In this document: positions 54,711 to 62,508 of the stretch, one piece after another
How positions within the stretch are numbered: position 1 is the stretch's first letter
Layout: the number at the start of each line of letters is the position of its first letter
Source: Actinoplanes missouriensis 431
GTDB lineage: Bacteria > Actinomycetota > Actinomycetes > Mycobacteriales > Micromonosporaceae
Direction: 5' to 3'
Assembly (NCBI RefSeq): GCF_000284295.1
Contig: NC_017093.1
Span: 1,364,001 to 1,428,000, forward strand
Length of the DNA stretch: 64,000 bases
Translations under genes and position numbers: made by a program
Notes under the pieces: generated by a model
Told to the model about the DNA's origin: nothing
Database searches by the model: none
What the model saw: only the letters and a program-made list of their open reading frames with translations

Positions 54711-56356
54711 GCGACCACATCACCGAGATCGTCATCTTCACGTTCCTGTTCCTGCTGGTCAGTGGCATGGGGTTCGTGGCGGCCCGGTGGCGGCGCCCGA
54801 CCGACATGGCACATCTCGACGAGTGGGGGCTGGGCGGCCGCAGCTTCGGCGGCTGGATCACCTGGTTCCTGGTGGGCGGGGACCTCTACACGGCGTACAC
54901 CTTCGTTGCCGTGCCCGCGCTGATCTTCGGCGCCGGGGCCGCCGGTTTCTTCGCCGTCCCCTACACCGTGATCATTTACCCGCTCTTCTTCCTGATCCTG
55001 ATCCGGCTCTGGTCGGTGTCGCACCGGCACGGCTTCGTCACGCCGGCCGACTTCGTGCGCAGCCGGTTCGACTCACCGACACTCGCGCTGGTCGTCGCGA
55101 TCACCGGGATCGTGGCGACGATGCCGTACATCGCCCTGCAGTTGATCGGCATCGAGGCGGTGCTCAAGACCATGGGCGTGACCGGGGAGAGCGCGTTCGC
55201 CCGGCACCTGCCGATCATCATCGCGTTCGCCATCCTGGCGGCCTACACCTACCAGTCCGGGCTGCGGGCACCCGCGCTCATCGCGTTCGTCAAAGACACG
55301 CTGATCTACATCGTCATCCTGGTGGCGGTGCTCTGGCTGCCGTACAAGCTGGGCGGCTGGGGCGCGATCTTCGACGCGGCCGACGCGAAATTCCAGGCCT
55401 CGCCCGCGCCCGGCGACGGGATCCTGCTCAACGCCAACAACCAGGTGCAGTACTTCACGCTGGCGCTCGGATCGGCGCTCGCGCTCTTCCTCTACCCGCA
55501 CAGCATCACCGGCGTGCTGGCCAGCAAGAACCGCGACGTCATCAAGCGGAACATGTCGGCGCTCCCGGCGTACAGCTTCCTGCTCGGTCTGATCGCGCTG
55601 CTCGGTTACATGGCGATCGCCGCCGGGGTGAAGCCGCTGCCCGGCGCCACGGCGGGCAGCGTGGACAACAACACCGTCGTGCCGCTCCTCTTCGACCAGC
55701 AGTTCCCCTCCTGGTTCACCGGCATCGCGTTCGCCGCGATCGGCATCGGCGCGCTCGTGCCGGCCGCCATCATGTCGATCGCCGCGGCCAACCTGTTCAC
55801 CCGCAACATCTACAAGGAGTACCTGCGCAAGGACGCCACCCACGCGCAGGAGGCCTCGGTCGCGAAGATCACCTCGCTGGTCGTGAAGATCGGCGCGGTC
55901 GCCTGCATCGTCTTCCTCGACCCGCAGTTCTCCATCGACCTGCAGCTCATCGGCGGTGTGATCATCCTGCAGACGGCGCCGGCGGTGGTGGTCGGCCTCT
56001 ACACCCGGTGGCTGCACCGTGGCGCCCTGATCGCCGGCTGGGCGGCCGGCATGGCCCTCGGCTTCTGGATGCTCTGGCAGATCCCGAACGCCGCGACCGG
56101 CCGCGCGCACTTCGGCGGCTCCGCGTTCCCGCTCTCCGAGTTCGGCTTCGACACCAAGAAAACCATCTATGTGGGTTTCGTTGCGGTGATCGTGAACTTC
56201 CTGGTGGCAGCCGTGGTCACCCTTGCCCTTCGGGCGATCAAGACCCCTGAGGGTACGGATCACACCGCGCCCGACGACTACTTCGCCGACGAGGGTGACC
56301 CGCGGATCGAGAAGCACCGCGACGACACCACCGTGGACACGATCTCGTCGACCTGA
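54707..56356 (+). CDS. mctP: SSS-family monocarboxylate permease MctP
   Basis: 549 residues with about 13 membrane segments. GLGGRSFGGWITWFLVGGDL and ATMPYIALQLIGIE are sodium:solute symporter blocks; the N-terminal and central layout matches MctP (lactate, pyruvate, acetate, propionate uptake) and its DUF3311 partner. The C-tail (FADEGDPRIEKHRDD) is cytoplasmic and acidic. Confidence 0.9.
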   Translation: MSDHITEIVIFTFLFLLVSGMGFVAARWRRPTDMAHLDEWGLGGRSFGGWITWFLVGGDLYTAYTFVAVPALIFGAGAAGFFAVPYTVIIYPLFFLILIRLWSVSHRHGFVTPADFVRSRFDSPTLALVVAITGIVATMPYIALQLIGIEAVLKTMGVTGESAFARHLPIIIAFAILAAYTYQSGLRAPALIAFVKDTLIYIVILVAVLWLPYKLGGWGAIFDAADAKFQASPAPGDGILLNANNQVQYFTLALGSALALFLYPHSITGVLASKNRDVIKRNMSALPAYSFLLGLIALLGYMAIAAGVKPLPGATAGSVDNNTVVPLLFDQQFPSWFTGIAFAAIGIGALVPAAIMSIAAANLFTRNIYKEYLRKDATHAQEASVAKITSLVVKIGAVACIVFLDPQFSIDLQLIGGVIILQTAPAVVVGLYTRWLHRGALIAGWAAGMALGFWMLWQIPNAATGRAHFGGSAFPLSEFGFDTKKTIYVGFVAVIVNFLVAAVVTLALRAIKTPEGTDHTAPDDYFADEGDPRIEKHRDDTTVDTISST

Positions 56357-56366
56357 CGTGTTCGGT

Positions 56367-56393
56367 GCGGCCGGTCTCGTTGAGGCCGGCCGC
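56367..56393 (+). terminator. mctP terminator
   Basis: GCGGCCGG pairs with CCGGCCGC around an 11-nt loop, then a T/C-rich tail. Confidence 0.75.
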
Positions 56394-56419
56394 TCTTTAC
56401 TGCTCTTTACTGCTCTTAC
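56391..56419. repeat. 10-bp tandem repeat in the mctP terminator tail
   Basis: CGCTCTTTAC, TGCTCTTTAC, TGCTCTTAC in tandem, starting 35 nt past the mctP stop codon. Confidence 0.85.
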
Positions 56420-56496
56420 TGCCGAATCGGAGTGCTACTCACGTCGTCTCCGGTAGCGTCTGTCCCAAGAGTCGCCTTTGTTAGGTCTGTGCCACG

Positions 56497-57201
56497 ATGA
56501 TGACCCTGACGCAGCAATTCGCCGCCGAGTACGCGAAAGGCGCCGTTCCCGGCATGCTCCGGGCCATCCGGACCACCAAACGAGCCAACAATCTGATTCT
56601 GATCGGCGCGCTCGCCGCCAGTTACCTGCACCAGGCGCACTTCCTGGTCAGCCTCGGCGCCGGCATGTTCGCCTGGATCGTCCCCGCCGTGTTCGACCTC
56701 GCCATGCTCTCCATGCTCACCGTCAGCCAGACACCCGGCATGGCCGCGGACGCCAAGCGGGCCGCCATGAAAATCCTCGCCGTCGTCGTGGTCATCTCCG
56801 CGGCGGTGAACTTCGCGGCCCCCGGGCCGCTCGGCTTGCGGGTCATCTTCGCCCTGGTCGTGGGGCTGGTGGCGGGGGTCGAGTGGGTCGCCGCGAAGAT
56901 CCGGCCGGACTTCGCCGCCATCGAGGCCCGCGAGGTGGAGGCCACGGCTGACGTGCGGCCCGGGCGGCGTCTCGACCCGGAGGTGGCGAAGGCGCGGGCG
57001 GCCAAGGCGGCGGCCACCCGGAAGGCCAAGGCGGCGGCCGCGGCGAAGACGGCCCGGGCGGTGGAGGAGGCGGCCCGGGTGCGGGCCGCGAAGGCGGCCG
57101 AGCGGGCGAGGCTGCGAGCCGAGCAGTCCGAGTTGGATCAGATGCTCAATCAGACGAGGGTGATGTATACGGAGGAGGTGGGCGCCCACCGCGCCTCCTG
57201 A
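56497..57201 (+). CDS. SpdB/DUF2637-like membrane protein with Ala/Lys-rich tail
   Basis: 234 residues. Four hydrophobic segments in the first 125 (LILIGALAASYLHQAHFLV, WIVPAVFDLAMLSMLTV, ILAVVVVISAAVNF, LRVIFALVVGLVAGVEWVA) match the DUF2637/SpdB type of spread proteins from actinomycete plasmids and integrative elements. The C-terminal 80 residues are a highly biased Ala/Lys/Arg repeat (KARAAKAAATRKAKAAAAAK), possibly DNA-binding or coiled coil. It lies 125 bp outside the left end of the rnpB element, so it may mark an older insertion. Confidence 0.7.
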   Translation: MMTLTQQFAAEYAKGAVPGMLRAIRTTKRANNLILIGALAASYLHQAHFLVSLGAGMFAWIVPAVFDLAMLSMLTVSQTPGMAADAKRAAMKILAVVVVISAAVNFAAPGPLGLRVIFALVVGLVAGVEWVAAKIRPDFAAIEAREVEATADVRPGRRLDPEVAKARAAKAAATRKAKAAAAAKTARAVEEAARVRAAKAAERARLRAEQSELDQMLNQTRVMYTEEVGAHRAS

Positions 57202-57824
57202 CGCTCTCACCGGCTTGTCGTACTTTCCGTCACGATCGCATTGAAGGATGGGATTCCATTCTGGGGCCGCAATTGACGGCCAAGCCATTCAGGCGATTCG
57301 GCGGACGGTGGCTAACCTGACCTTAAGGGCAGCGGACGAGTCGGCCTGCACGCCCGAGTTTGCGTAGTGCAGGCATCTTGACCAGGCGTTTCATTGGTCA
57401 TGAATGCCGTCGGGTCATAGCCGGGCCATCAGCAGCTGCATCACCCGGCGGAGTACGGGCCCAGCCTTGGCTGGACTGCATCAGGTGGGGTGTAGGCGCG
57501 CAAGGTGAACGCCGGATCGGAGCGGGCCCGCCACTCAGAGATCGCGCGGATGCTCTCGCAGGCATCCAGCAGCGTGGAGGCGGACAAGGGGGCACACGTG
57601 CATGCCGTAGATCCGTCGCATCGGCCACAAGCGGCGCGATCAGATCCGGAATCGAGGTAGCACAGCCACGCCACCGTGTGCGCCCGTGACGCCGCAGCAG
57701 TAGCGATCTCCACCAAAGCCGTCACCCAGATCGCGTACGACAAGACCGTGGTGGATACCTTCCGAGCAGCCCGACTACGAGGTCCGGCCGGCACCACGAC
57801 CGTGCGACGACACGTCCTCATCGA
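57202..57824. other. 620-nt degenerate region at the left end of the integrated element
   Basis: Short frames on both strands here have no ribosome sites and their composition does not look protein-like. It holds the left att-like repeat (57326-57354). One plus-strand stretch near 57680-57810 (AVAISTKAVTQIAYDKTVVD) reads as remnant protein but I cannot name it. Confidence 0.6.
57326..57354. repeat. Left att-like copy of the rnpB 3' end
   Basis: 27 of 29 bases match 60548-60576 at the 3' end of rnpB, including the exact 17-mer GCGGACGAGTCGGCCTG. Best read as the displaced end left by site-specific integration into rnpB. Confidence 0.75.
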
Positions 57825-58348
57825 TACGTTGATCCTCAGAATCAGGCCGAGACTCTCAGCCGCGCCATCGGCAGCGCGAATGACGCGCCACGCCGTATCC
57901 GCGAGGACCCAAAGTTGCGCGGACTGGGCACCACTATTGTCGCCCTCATGTGGTCAGGCGCCGCAGCCAGGCTGGCGAGCATCGGAGATTCCCGTGCCTG
58001 CCTAATGCGCGAACGCCAACAGCTGACGCAGATCACCGAGGATCACACGTATCACATCTCGTGGCTACTGCTGCCGCCGTTTCCATCCTGCCCGAAAAGA
58101 TCTCTCGATTTCTCGACGGACGTCAAGACGGCCGCTCGGCCGACATTACTCAACATGAACTCCGTGCTGATGATCGGATTCTTCTGTGCTCCGATGGTCT
58201 TAGTTCATACTTGCCACAAGATCTCATTGCAAGCAGCCTCCGAACCGAGGGTAATCCTGGCCAGGTTGCGGACATTCTTCTCAGATCCGCCCTCGAACAT
58301 AGCGGCCCGGATAACGCGACCATCCCGGTCATTCACGTCGTAAATTAA
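57825..58348 (+). pseudogene. PP2C-type Ser/Thr phosphatase remnant (truncated, frameshifted)
   Basis: Frame 1 reads QAETLSRAIGSAND, then GLGTTIVALMWSG and IGDSRACLMRE up to TEDHTY; frame 2, one base short, goes on with SHLVATAAAVSILPEKISRF, then LLCSDGLSSYL and GPDNATIPVIHVV. Together they give the central and C-terminal parts of a PP2C domain, including the late metal motifs DG and DN. The N-terminal DGxGG part is missing and a 1-nt deletion near 58050 breaks the frame. It was probably cargo or a neighbour fragment. Confidence 0.85.
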
Positions 58349-58393
58349 TCCTTCCTGAGCCTTCGGGCTATTTGATTGACGTTAACAATTCGA

Positions 58394-58942
58394 TTAGTCT
58401 TCGGCTCTGCCGGTTAGCCAATCTGGGGGCGCCGCTGGTTGGGTGAATATTTTCAGTCGTTGTACCGGAAAATCTTCCTGTGGGTACTTCTTCCAATTCA
58501 AACCTTGTTCGCGATCATCGATCCAGCTCTTGATTGCATACCGCAGATACAGATTTCCCGTCGAGGGCGTGTAAGCGACAGCCTTCGGGAACCTCGGGCT
58601 AGCTGCGAGTTGCTTGGCTCGCTGCCGAGTTCTGCCCAGCATCTTCGCTATGTCGGCTAGTCCTACCAGCTGTGGGATCTGCTCAGGAATTCTGTCCGGA
58701 TGAAACCTCAGAGATAAAATCTCTGATTCACCGACAATTGTTGTCAGCTTAAGAAGTTCCTTCTGGAGAGGCTCCATTATCGCCGCGATATCGGTTGCCT
58801 CGATTGAAAATCGTAGAACAAGCTTGCGAGTGAACAGGTGGTCGTCTATGTGCCATACCCTGAACGGAACCTTGTTTTCTCGGCATGCTTCCTCAATGGA
58901 GTCGTTCAACCTGTACTCGACAACCGCCTGCCATATTGGCAT
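58394..58942 (-). CDS. Low-G+C HTH protein of the rnpB element, unknown role
   Basis: 182 residues from ATG 58942, with GGAAGG 9 nt upstream. The N-terminal 95 residues form an alpha/beta domain without a motif I can name (VWHIDDHLFTRKLVLRFSIE). A C-terminal HTH follows (LVGLADIAKMLGRTRQRAKQL, about 107-127) with a wing-like FPKAVAYTPSTGNLYL; the pattern resembles AlpA/excisionase or MerR-like winged HTH domains. Base composition is foreign: 58501-58560 has 29 G+C of 60. It is 65 nt downstream of the small membrane gene, and a hairpin sits between them. The frame is intact, unlike its neighbours. Confidence 0.7.
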   Translation of the reverse strand: MPIWQAVVEYRLNDSIEEACRENKVPFRVWHIDDHLFTRKLVLRFSIEATDIAAIMEPLQKELLKLTTIVGESEILSLRFHPDRIPEQIPQLVGLADIAKMLGRTRQRAKQLAASPRFPKAVAYTPSTGNLYLRYAIKSWIDDREQGLNWKKYPQEDFPVQRLKIFTQPAAPPDWLTGRAED

Positions 58943-58966
58943 CCTGATCATCCTTCCGCAAGGCGA

Positions 58967-58997
58967 CCCGCCCGGTCGAGATCGCTGGCCGGGCGGG
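58967..58997 (-). promoter_or_regulatory. Hairpin between the small membrane gene and the HTH gene
   Basis: CCCGCCCGG pairs with CCGGGCGGG, 9 bp perfect, 13-nt loop, a G+C-rich island in A+T-rich DNA. It may terminate or attenuate transcription into the HTH gene. Confidence 0.5.
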
Positions 58998-59007
58998 CAT
59001 AAACCTA

Positions 59008-59214
59008 CTAGACAATCCACCGATCAACAGATGAGTAGACAAAGGGAATTGCACCCACAGACAAGAGGAAGTCGCCTCCAGTGCGGCGCCACACCATGGC
59101 GTAGGCTGTGGCTGCGCAGACGGCTACGGCCAACTGGCGAACAGTGATGCCCTTGGGCTCCGTTCCCCTTCGGGGTGGGTCTACCTGACTGCCGATGTCT
59201 TCAGGTACGTTCAA
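59008..59214 (-). CDS. Small two-span membrane protein
   Basis: 68 residues from TTG 59214, which has AGAAGGAG 5 nt upstream. A polar N-terminal half (NVPEDIGSQVDPPRRGTEPK) is followed by two short hydrophobic segments (QLAVAVCAATAYAMVW and GGDFLLSVGAIPFVYS). It looks like a small toxin, holin-like or immunity-type peptide, but no family is recognised. It is the first gene behind the perfect dyad at 59325. Confidence 0.55.
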   Translation of the reverse strand: MNVPEDIGSQVDPPRRGTEPKGITVRQLAVAVCAATAYAMVWRRTGGDFLLSVGAIPFVYSSVDRWIV

Positions 59215-59324
59215 GGCGACTCCTTCTGAAGTTGGACGGAGTGAGATGACGGCGCGCCCCGGCGCCGGACAAGCACACGGGCGCGTCGTCACACATCCAT
59301 TGGAAGCCGTTATCATGATTATCT

Positions 59325-59343
59325 GTCGCACAGTATGTGCGAC
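59325..59343. promoter_or_regulatory. Perfect 19-bp dyad in front of the element's two-gene unit
   Basis: GTCGCACA-GTA-TGTGCGAC, perfect 8-bp arms. On the minus strand GATAAT follows after 1-2 bases, a plausible -10, so a bound repressor would block the promoter. Start of the small membrane gene is about 110 nt downstream. Confidence 0.65.
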
Positions 59344-59439
59344 GTTTCGAAGAGTGCGCCTTGTCAGCGTCAAGGGCTCAACGGCTGGCCTTGCTCAATG
59401 TCGATATCGCGAAACGCCAGCATGTCCCACCTGATGCTT

Positions 59440-59800
59440 GACGTTTGGCGAACTTGCTGCCGAATTTGGCTGTACGAGCTAGCACGTCCAAAATCGTTTC
59501 CGCGAGTGGCACCCGACGTTCCTTGTTGTTCTTCGGCAGGCCGTAGACGAGCCGCGAACGCACCCGTTTGACCTGCCGCCGGACGTGGACCCACCCACCG
59601 ACGAAATCGATGTCCTCGACCGCCAGGCCGAAGATCTCACCTTGCCGAGCACGGATTCTTGCTAATCCCGTTCATCATCGACGGCGGCACCCAGAATCGA
59701 TCGCAGATGCGCGAAGGTCACCGCGCGGGTGCCGGGTCCGATGACCCCGGTTATCTGGACGTCCCACTCCCGAACGTGACTCGGCCGAGTCAAGGCGGTC
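59440..59800 (-). pseudogene. Tyrosine recombinase (integrase) remnant
   Basis: Minus strand. A core-binding fragment (GPGTRAVTFAHLRSILGAAV then DDER) shifts frame into ISKNPC, then is fused by a deletion to RQGEIFGLAVEDIDF, VHVRRQVK and NNKERRVPLAETILDVL. The box I Arg (RQGE) is there, but the catalytic HxxR, His and Tyr region is missing. It cannot be active. Its place inside the rnpB-flanking repeats fits the integrase of the element. Confidence 0.85.
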
Positions 59801-60070
59801 GGCGAAGCTGACTGCTCACACCGCCCAGCAGGGCCGGACCGGAGGCCCGCCGTCCGGGGACCCCGCCACTCGGACGCTTAGCTGAGCGCCACCCTGGCGA
59901 TTCCATCCGGCCGCGATTCGACCTGTTTTGGCCCCACCTGCACTCTGCTGATCGAGCTGCATGAGGTCGTAGCATCGAGGCAGGACCGGTCGCTCTGGTT
60001 CGCCCCCGACAGGTGGACCGACGGCCGCGGCCTCTTATGCGTGGGTCCGGGAAGACGTGGCCTTGGCTGG

Positions 60071-60403
60071 TCAGCTCAACGGCAGCTCGACCCGGCGGCC
60101 GAGCCCGAACTCGGGTGCGTCATCGTCGGTGACCATCGCGAACGATCCCGCAGGCACTCGGTCGAGCGTCGCCAGTCGCGACGCTGCCCGCAGCACGGAG
60201 GCCTCATCGGTTCCGGTAAGGAAGAAGACGTAGACATCGCCGTATTCCTCGCCGTCGTCGTAGTCCTCCGCGCCATCGGCCTCCTCGTCGAGATCCGCCA
60301 GGAAGTCCTCGACGTCATCGATCCAGGGCAGCGGATATTCGCCGGGAACAACATCCGGCGCCGGCAGCAGCGGAACGTGGACCTCAACGATCAGTTTGGG
60401 CAT
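60071..60403 (-). CDS. Small acidic protein, unknown
   Basis: 110 residues from ATG 60403. VEVHVPLLPAPDVVPGEYPL then DVEDFLADLDEEADGAEDYD, EEYGDVYVFFLTG and LGRRVELPL: a strongly acidic alpha/beta protein. I believe similar proteins occur in actinobacteria but know no function. It lies between the integrase remnant and rnpB, formally inside the element, but its composition is like the host chromosome. Confidence 0.7.
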   Translation of the reverse strand: MPKLIVEVHVPLLPAPDVVPGEYPLPWIDDVEDFLADLDEEADGAEDYDDGEEYGDVYVFFLTGTDEASVLRAASRLATLDRVPAGSFAMVTDDDAPEFGLGRRVELPLS

Positions 60404-60545
60404 CGAGCCATGATCCCGGACAGGCCGACGTTCAAGATCAGCTTTATGGTTCGTTTCTGCAGCGTCGGCACGGGCACGGGCACGCGCACTGGTGGCTGCG
60501 TGAGCGGCCCGTTTCGGGCCAACGCCCTCGCGGTGACTGTGACCT

Positions 60546-60975
60546 AGAGGGCGGCGGACGAGTCGGCCTGTACGCCGGATTCTGTGGCCGGGGCCTGAGC
60601 CCCGGTGGCGGCCATCCATCTTGGCCTGCCGTTGCCGGCAGGCTCGTGCGGCCTACCCGCAGGCTCGGGCGAGCAGCCCTCGAACGCCTGCGCCGGCCGC
60701 TGCCTTGCGGCGGCGGCCTTTCTTGGCCTTGCTCCGGGTGGGGTTTACCTAGCCACCCCGGTCACCCGGGGTGCTGGTGAGCTCTTACCTCACCGTTTCA
60801 CCCTTACCGGCTGGCGGGCCTGGGCCCGTGCCGGCGGTTTGTTTTCTGTGGCACTTTCCCGCGGGTCGCCCCGGGTTGCCGTTAACAACCACCCTGCTCT
60901 GCGGAGTCCGGACGTTCCTCGGCGATACCGGAATGGCATCGACGCGGCCGCCCAGCCGACTCGTCCGTCGCCCCG
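60546..60975 (-). ncRNA. rnpB: RNase P RNA (A-type)
   Basis: Read on the minus strand: the 5' part has GAGGAACGTCCGGACTCC (60903-60920, P4 and CR-I), the middle AAGTGCCACAGAAAACA and GGGTGAAACGGTGAGGTAAG (CR-II), then GGTAAACCCC, and the 3' part has ACAGAATCCGGCGTACAGGCC (CR-V). The ends pair as P1 (GGACGAGTCGG with CCGACTCGTCC). It is the ribozyme that matures tRNA 5' ends. Ends are estimated from P1. The 3' 29 bp is repeated at 57326 and would be the att site. Confidence 0.95.
60548..60576. repeat. Right att-like site in the rnpB 3' end
   Basis: Matches 57326-57354 at 27 of 29 positions. The functional rnpB end is here, as expected when an element carries a copy of the target end. Confidence 0.75.
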
Positions 60976-61152
60976 CAATGCTACGTGCCGGGAGGTGGCC
61001 GCCGGTGCGGTGGGGGAGGTCGGCGCGGTGCGGTGGGTGTCGGGCCGGCGTTGCAGCCGTCGCGATGGGCGCGCAACGGCCTGGAGAGTCGCCTGGGTCG
61101 CGGTGGCTTCTCGGGGACCGGATGGTGCGGTTGGGGAGGCGTCGCCCGTACC

Positions 61153-61764
61153 CTATGCGGTCTTTGGGCGGTATGCCCAGTGCCATGACTCTCGGGCTAC
61201 GTTCTCGACGAAGCCGTAGTCCTTGGCGTGCTGGCGCATCCAGGAGAGGGCCTTCGCGTTGAGGTCGAGGTCGGTGGCCATGCCCCATCCGTGTTCGCTG
61301 GTGCCGGGCTTGGCGGCCAGGCCGCCCTGGGAGTAGAGGCCCTTGCGGCGGGCGAGGTCGACCTGTTCGGCGTACGGGCGGTACGAGTCCGTTATGCCGA
61401 TGTTGATGCCTTCTCGCTTGGCGTCCTCGATCATGCGGTTCAGGTTCTGGGCCGCGGGCGCCCAGAGTTTGTGGCGGGTGTTGCCGACCTGGCCGAGGGC
61501 CTCTTCCGGGATCTTGCCGTTGCCGTAGGCCGCCAGATCTTCCGGGACGCCCTTGCTGTTCAGTTTGTACGTCTGGTCCGCTGCGCCGGTCCCGGTGGCC
61601 GTGGTCATGGCTGACTGCAGGTGGCTGGCGAAACTGGCGCTGCTCGTGGTTCCGGAGCCGGACGTGGCGGTCCGCTGCTGCGTGGCGGTGGCCTGCTGGG
61701 TCTGCATTGAGATGATCCGGCTTTGGATGTCCGCGATGCGCTGGTTCACTCCTTCGATACCCAT
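61153..61764 (-). CDS. VanY/M15B-type D,D-carboxypeptidase-like protein
   Basis: 203 residues. DSYRPYAEQVDLARRKGL, GTSEHGWGMATDLD (zinc His and Asp) and ESWHWAYRP (third His) form the LAS metallopeptidase core in the last 130 residues. There is no signal peptide; the N-terminal 75 residues (MGIEGVNQRIADIQSRIISM, FASHLQSAM) resemble FlgJ/rod-region proteins. In Actinoplanes-type flagellar clusters such peptidases cut peptidoglycan for the rod; that is inference. Start ATG 61764 follows the normal family length. Confidence 0.83.
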   Translation of the reverse strand: MGIEGVNQRIADIQSRIISMQTQQATATQQRTATSGSGTTSSASFASHLQSAMTTATGTGAADQTYKLNSKGVPEDLAAYGNGKIPEEALGQVGNTRHKLWAPAAQNLNRMIEDAKREGINIGITDSYRPYAEQVDLARRKGLYSQGGLAAKPGTSEHGWGMATDLDLNAKALSWMRQHAKDYGFVENVARESWHWAYRPKTA

Positions 61765-61792
61765 GTAAGAACCGTTCGGCTCCCGCGCCGAA

Positions 61793-61828
61793 ACCTGAGG
61801 CCTCCGGTGGAAAAAGAAGGCCCCAGGT
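61793..61828 (-). terminator. ribA terminator hairpin
   Basis: ACCTG-a-GGCCT pairs with AGGCC-c-CAGGT: ten bp, one mismatch, then TTTCGG on the minus strand. Confidence 0.55.
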
Positions 61829-61841
61829 GACAGCGGAAGGG

Positions 61842-62450
61842 TCAGGACACCGACGCCAAGTCGATCGTGTGCTGCGTGTGCGCGATCTTCGCCTGGAGGT
61901 ATCTGACGTTCGCGGCCGACGTGTGCACCCCGGTCGGGCGGACCGTGCGCACCTCGACACCCAGGTCGCGCAGCTGGCGCGACTTGTCCGGGTTGTTGGT
62001 GAGCAGGTCGACCGTCTCCGCGCCGAGCGTGGTGAGCATCTGCGCCGCGGCCGTGTAGTCCCGCTCGTCGTCGGCGTGCCCCAGAGCCCGGTTCGCCTCG
62101 TAGGTGTCCATCCCGAGGTCCTGGAGCGCGTACGCGTCGAGCTTCGCGTAGAGGCCGATGCCCCGGCCCTCCTGACGCAGGTAGAGCAGGTAGCCGCCGA
62201 CCGTGGCGATCCGCTCGACGGCCTCGCGCAGCTGAGGGCCGCAGTCGCAGCGCTGCGAGCCGAAGACGTCGCCGGTCATGCACTCCGAGTGCATCCGGAC
62301 CAGCGGGACATCCCCGGCAGCCGGGGAGCCGAGCGCGAGGGCCAGGTGCTCCTTGCCGTCGGCCAGGCCGGTGAAGGTGATCACCTCGGCGGTGGTGCGG
62401 TAGCCATCGGCGAACTCGAGCGGAACGGTGACGCGCGTACGAACCGGCAT
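61842..62450 (-). CDS. ribA: GTP cyclohydrolase II
   Basis: 202 residues. Zinc Cys in MHSECMTGDVFGSQRCDCGP, catalytic RQEGRGIGLYAKLDAYALQD and RDYTAAAQML form the family core. It opens GTP for riboflavin or for deazaflavin/toxoflavin-type pathways. It is the stand-alone form, without the RibB half usually fused in actinobacteria, so it may be an extra copy. Confidence 0.93.
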   Translation of the reverse strand: MPVRTRVTVPLEFADGYRTTAEVITFTGLADGKEHLALALGSPAAGDVPLVRMHSECMTGDVFGSQRCDCGPQLREAVERIATVGGYLLYLRQEGRGIGLYAKLDAYALQDLGMDTYEANRALGHADDERDYTAAAQMLTTLGAETVDLLTNNPDKSRQLRDLGVEVRTVRPTGVHTSAANVRYLQAKIAHTQHTIDLASVS

Positions 62451-62508
62451 GCCTTCTCCCCTGCACTTGATGCTTCAAGTGAGGTACGGATCGACCGCAC
62501 GTTCCGGT

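Noticed and set aside
57441..57821. 126-codon minus-strand frame in the element
   Set aside because: No ribosome site, Cys-rich odd composition and it lies in a decayed region.
60404..60619. Upstream extension of the acidic protein gene toward rnpB
   Set aside because: It would run into the rnpB 3' end, and the N-terminal residues are low-complexity without a ribosome site.
60785..61960. 391-codon minus-strand frame across rnpB and the peptidase gene
   Set aside because: Wrong frame relative to the peptidase and it crosses a structural RNA; a shadow.
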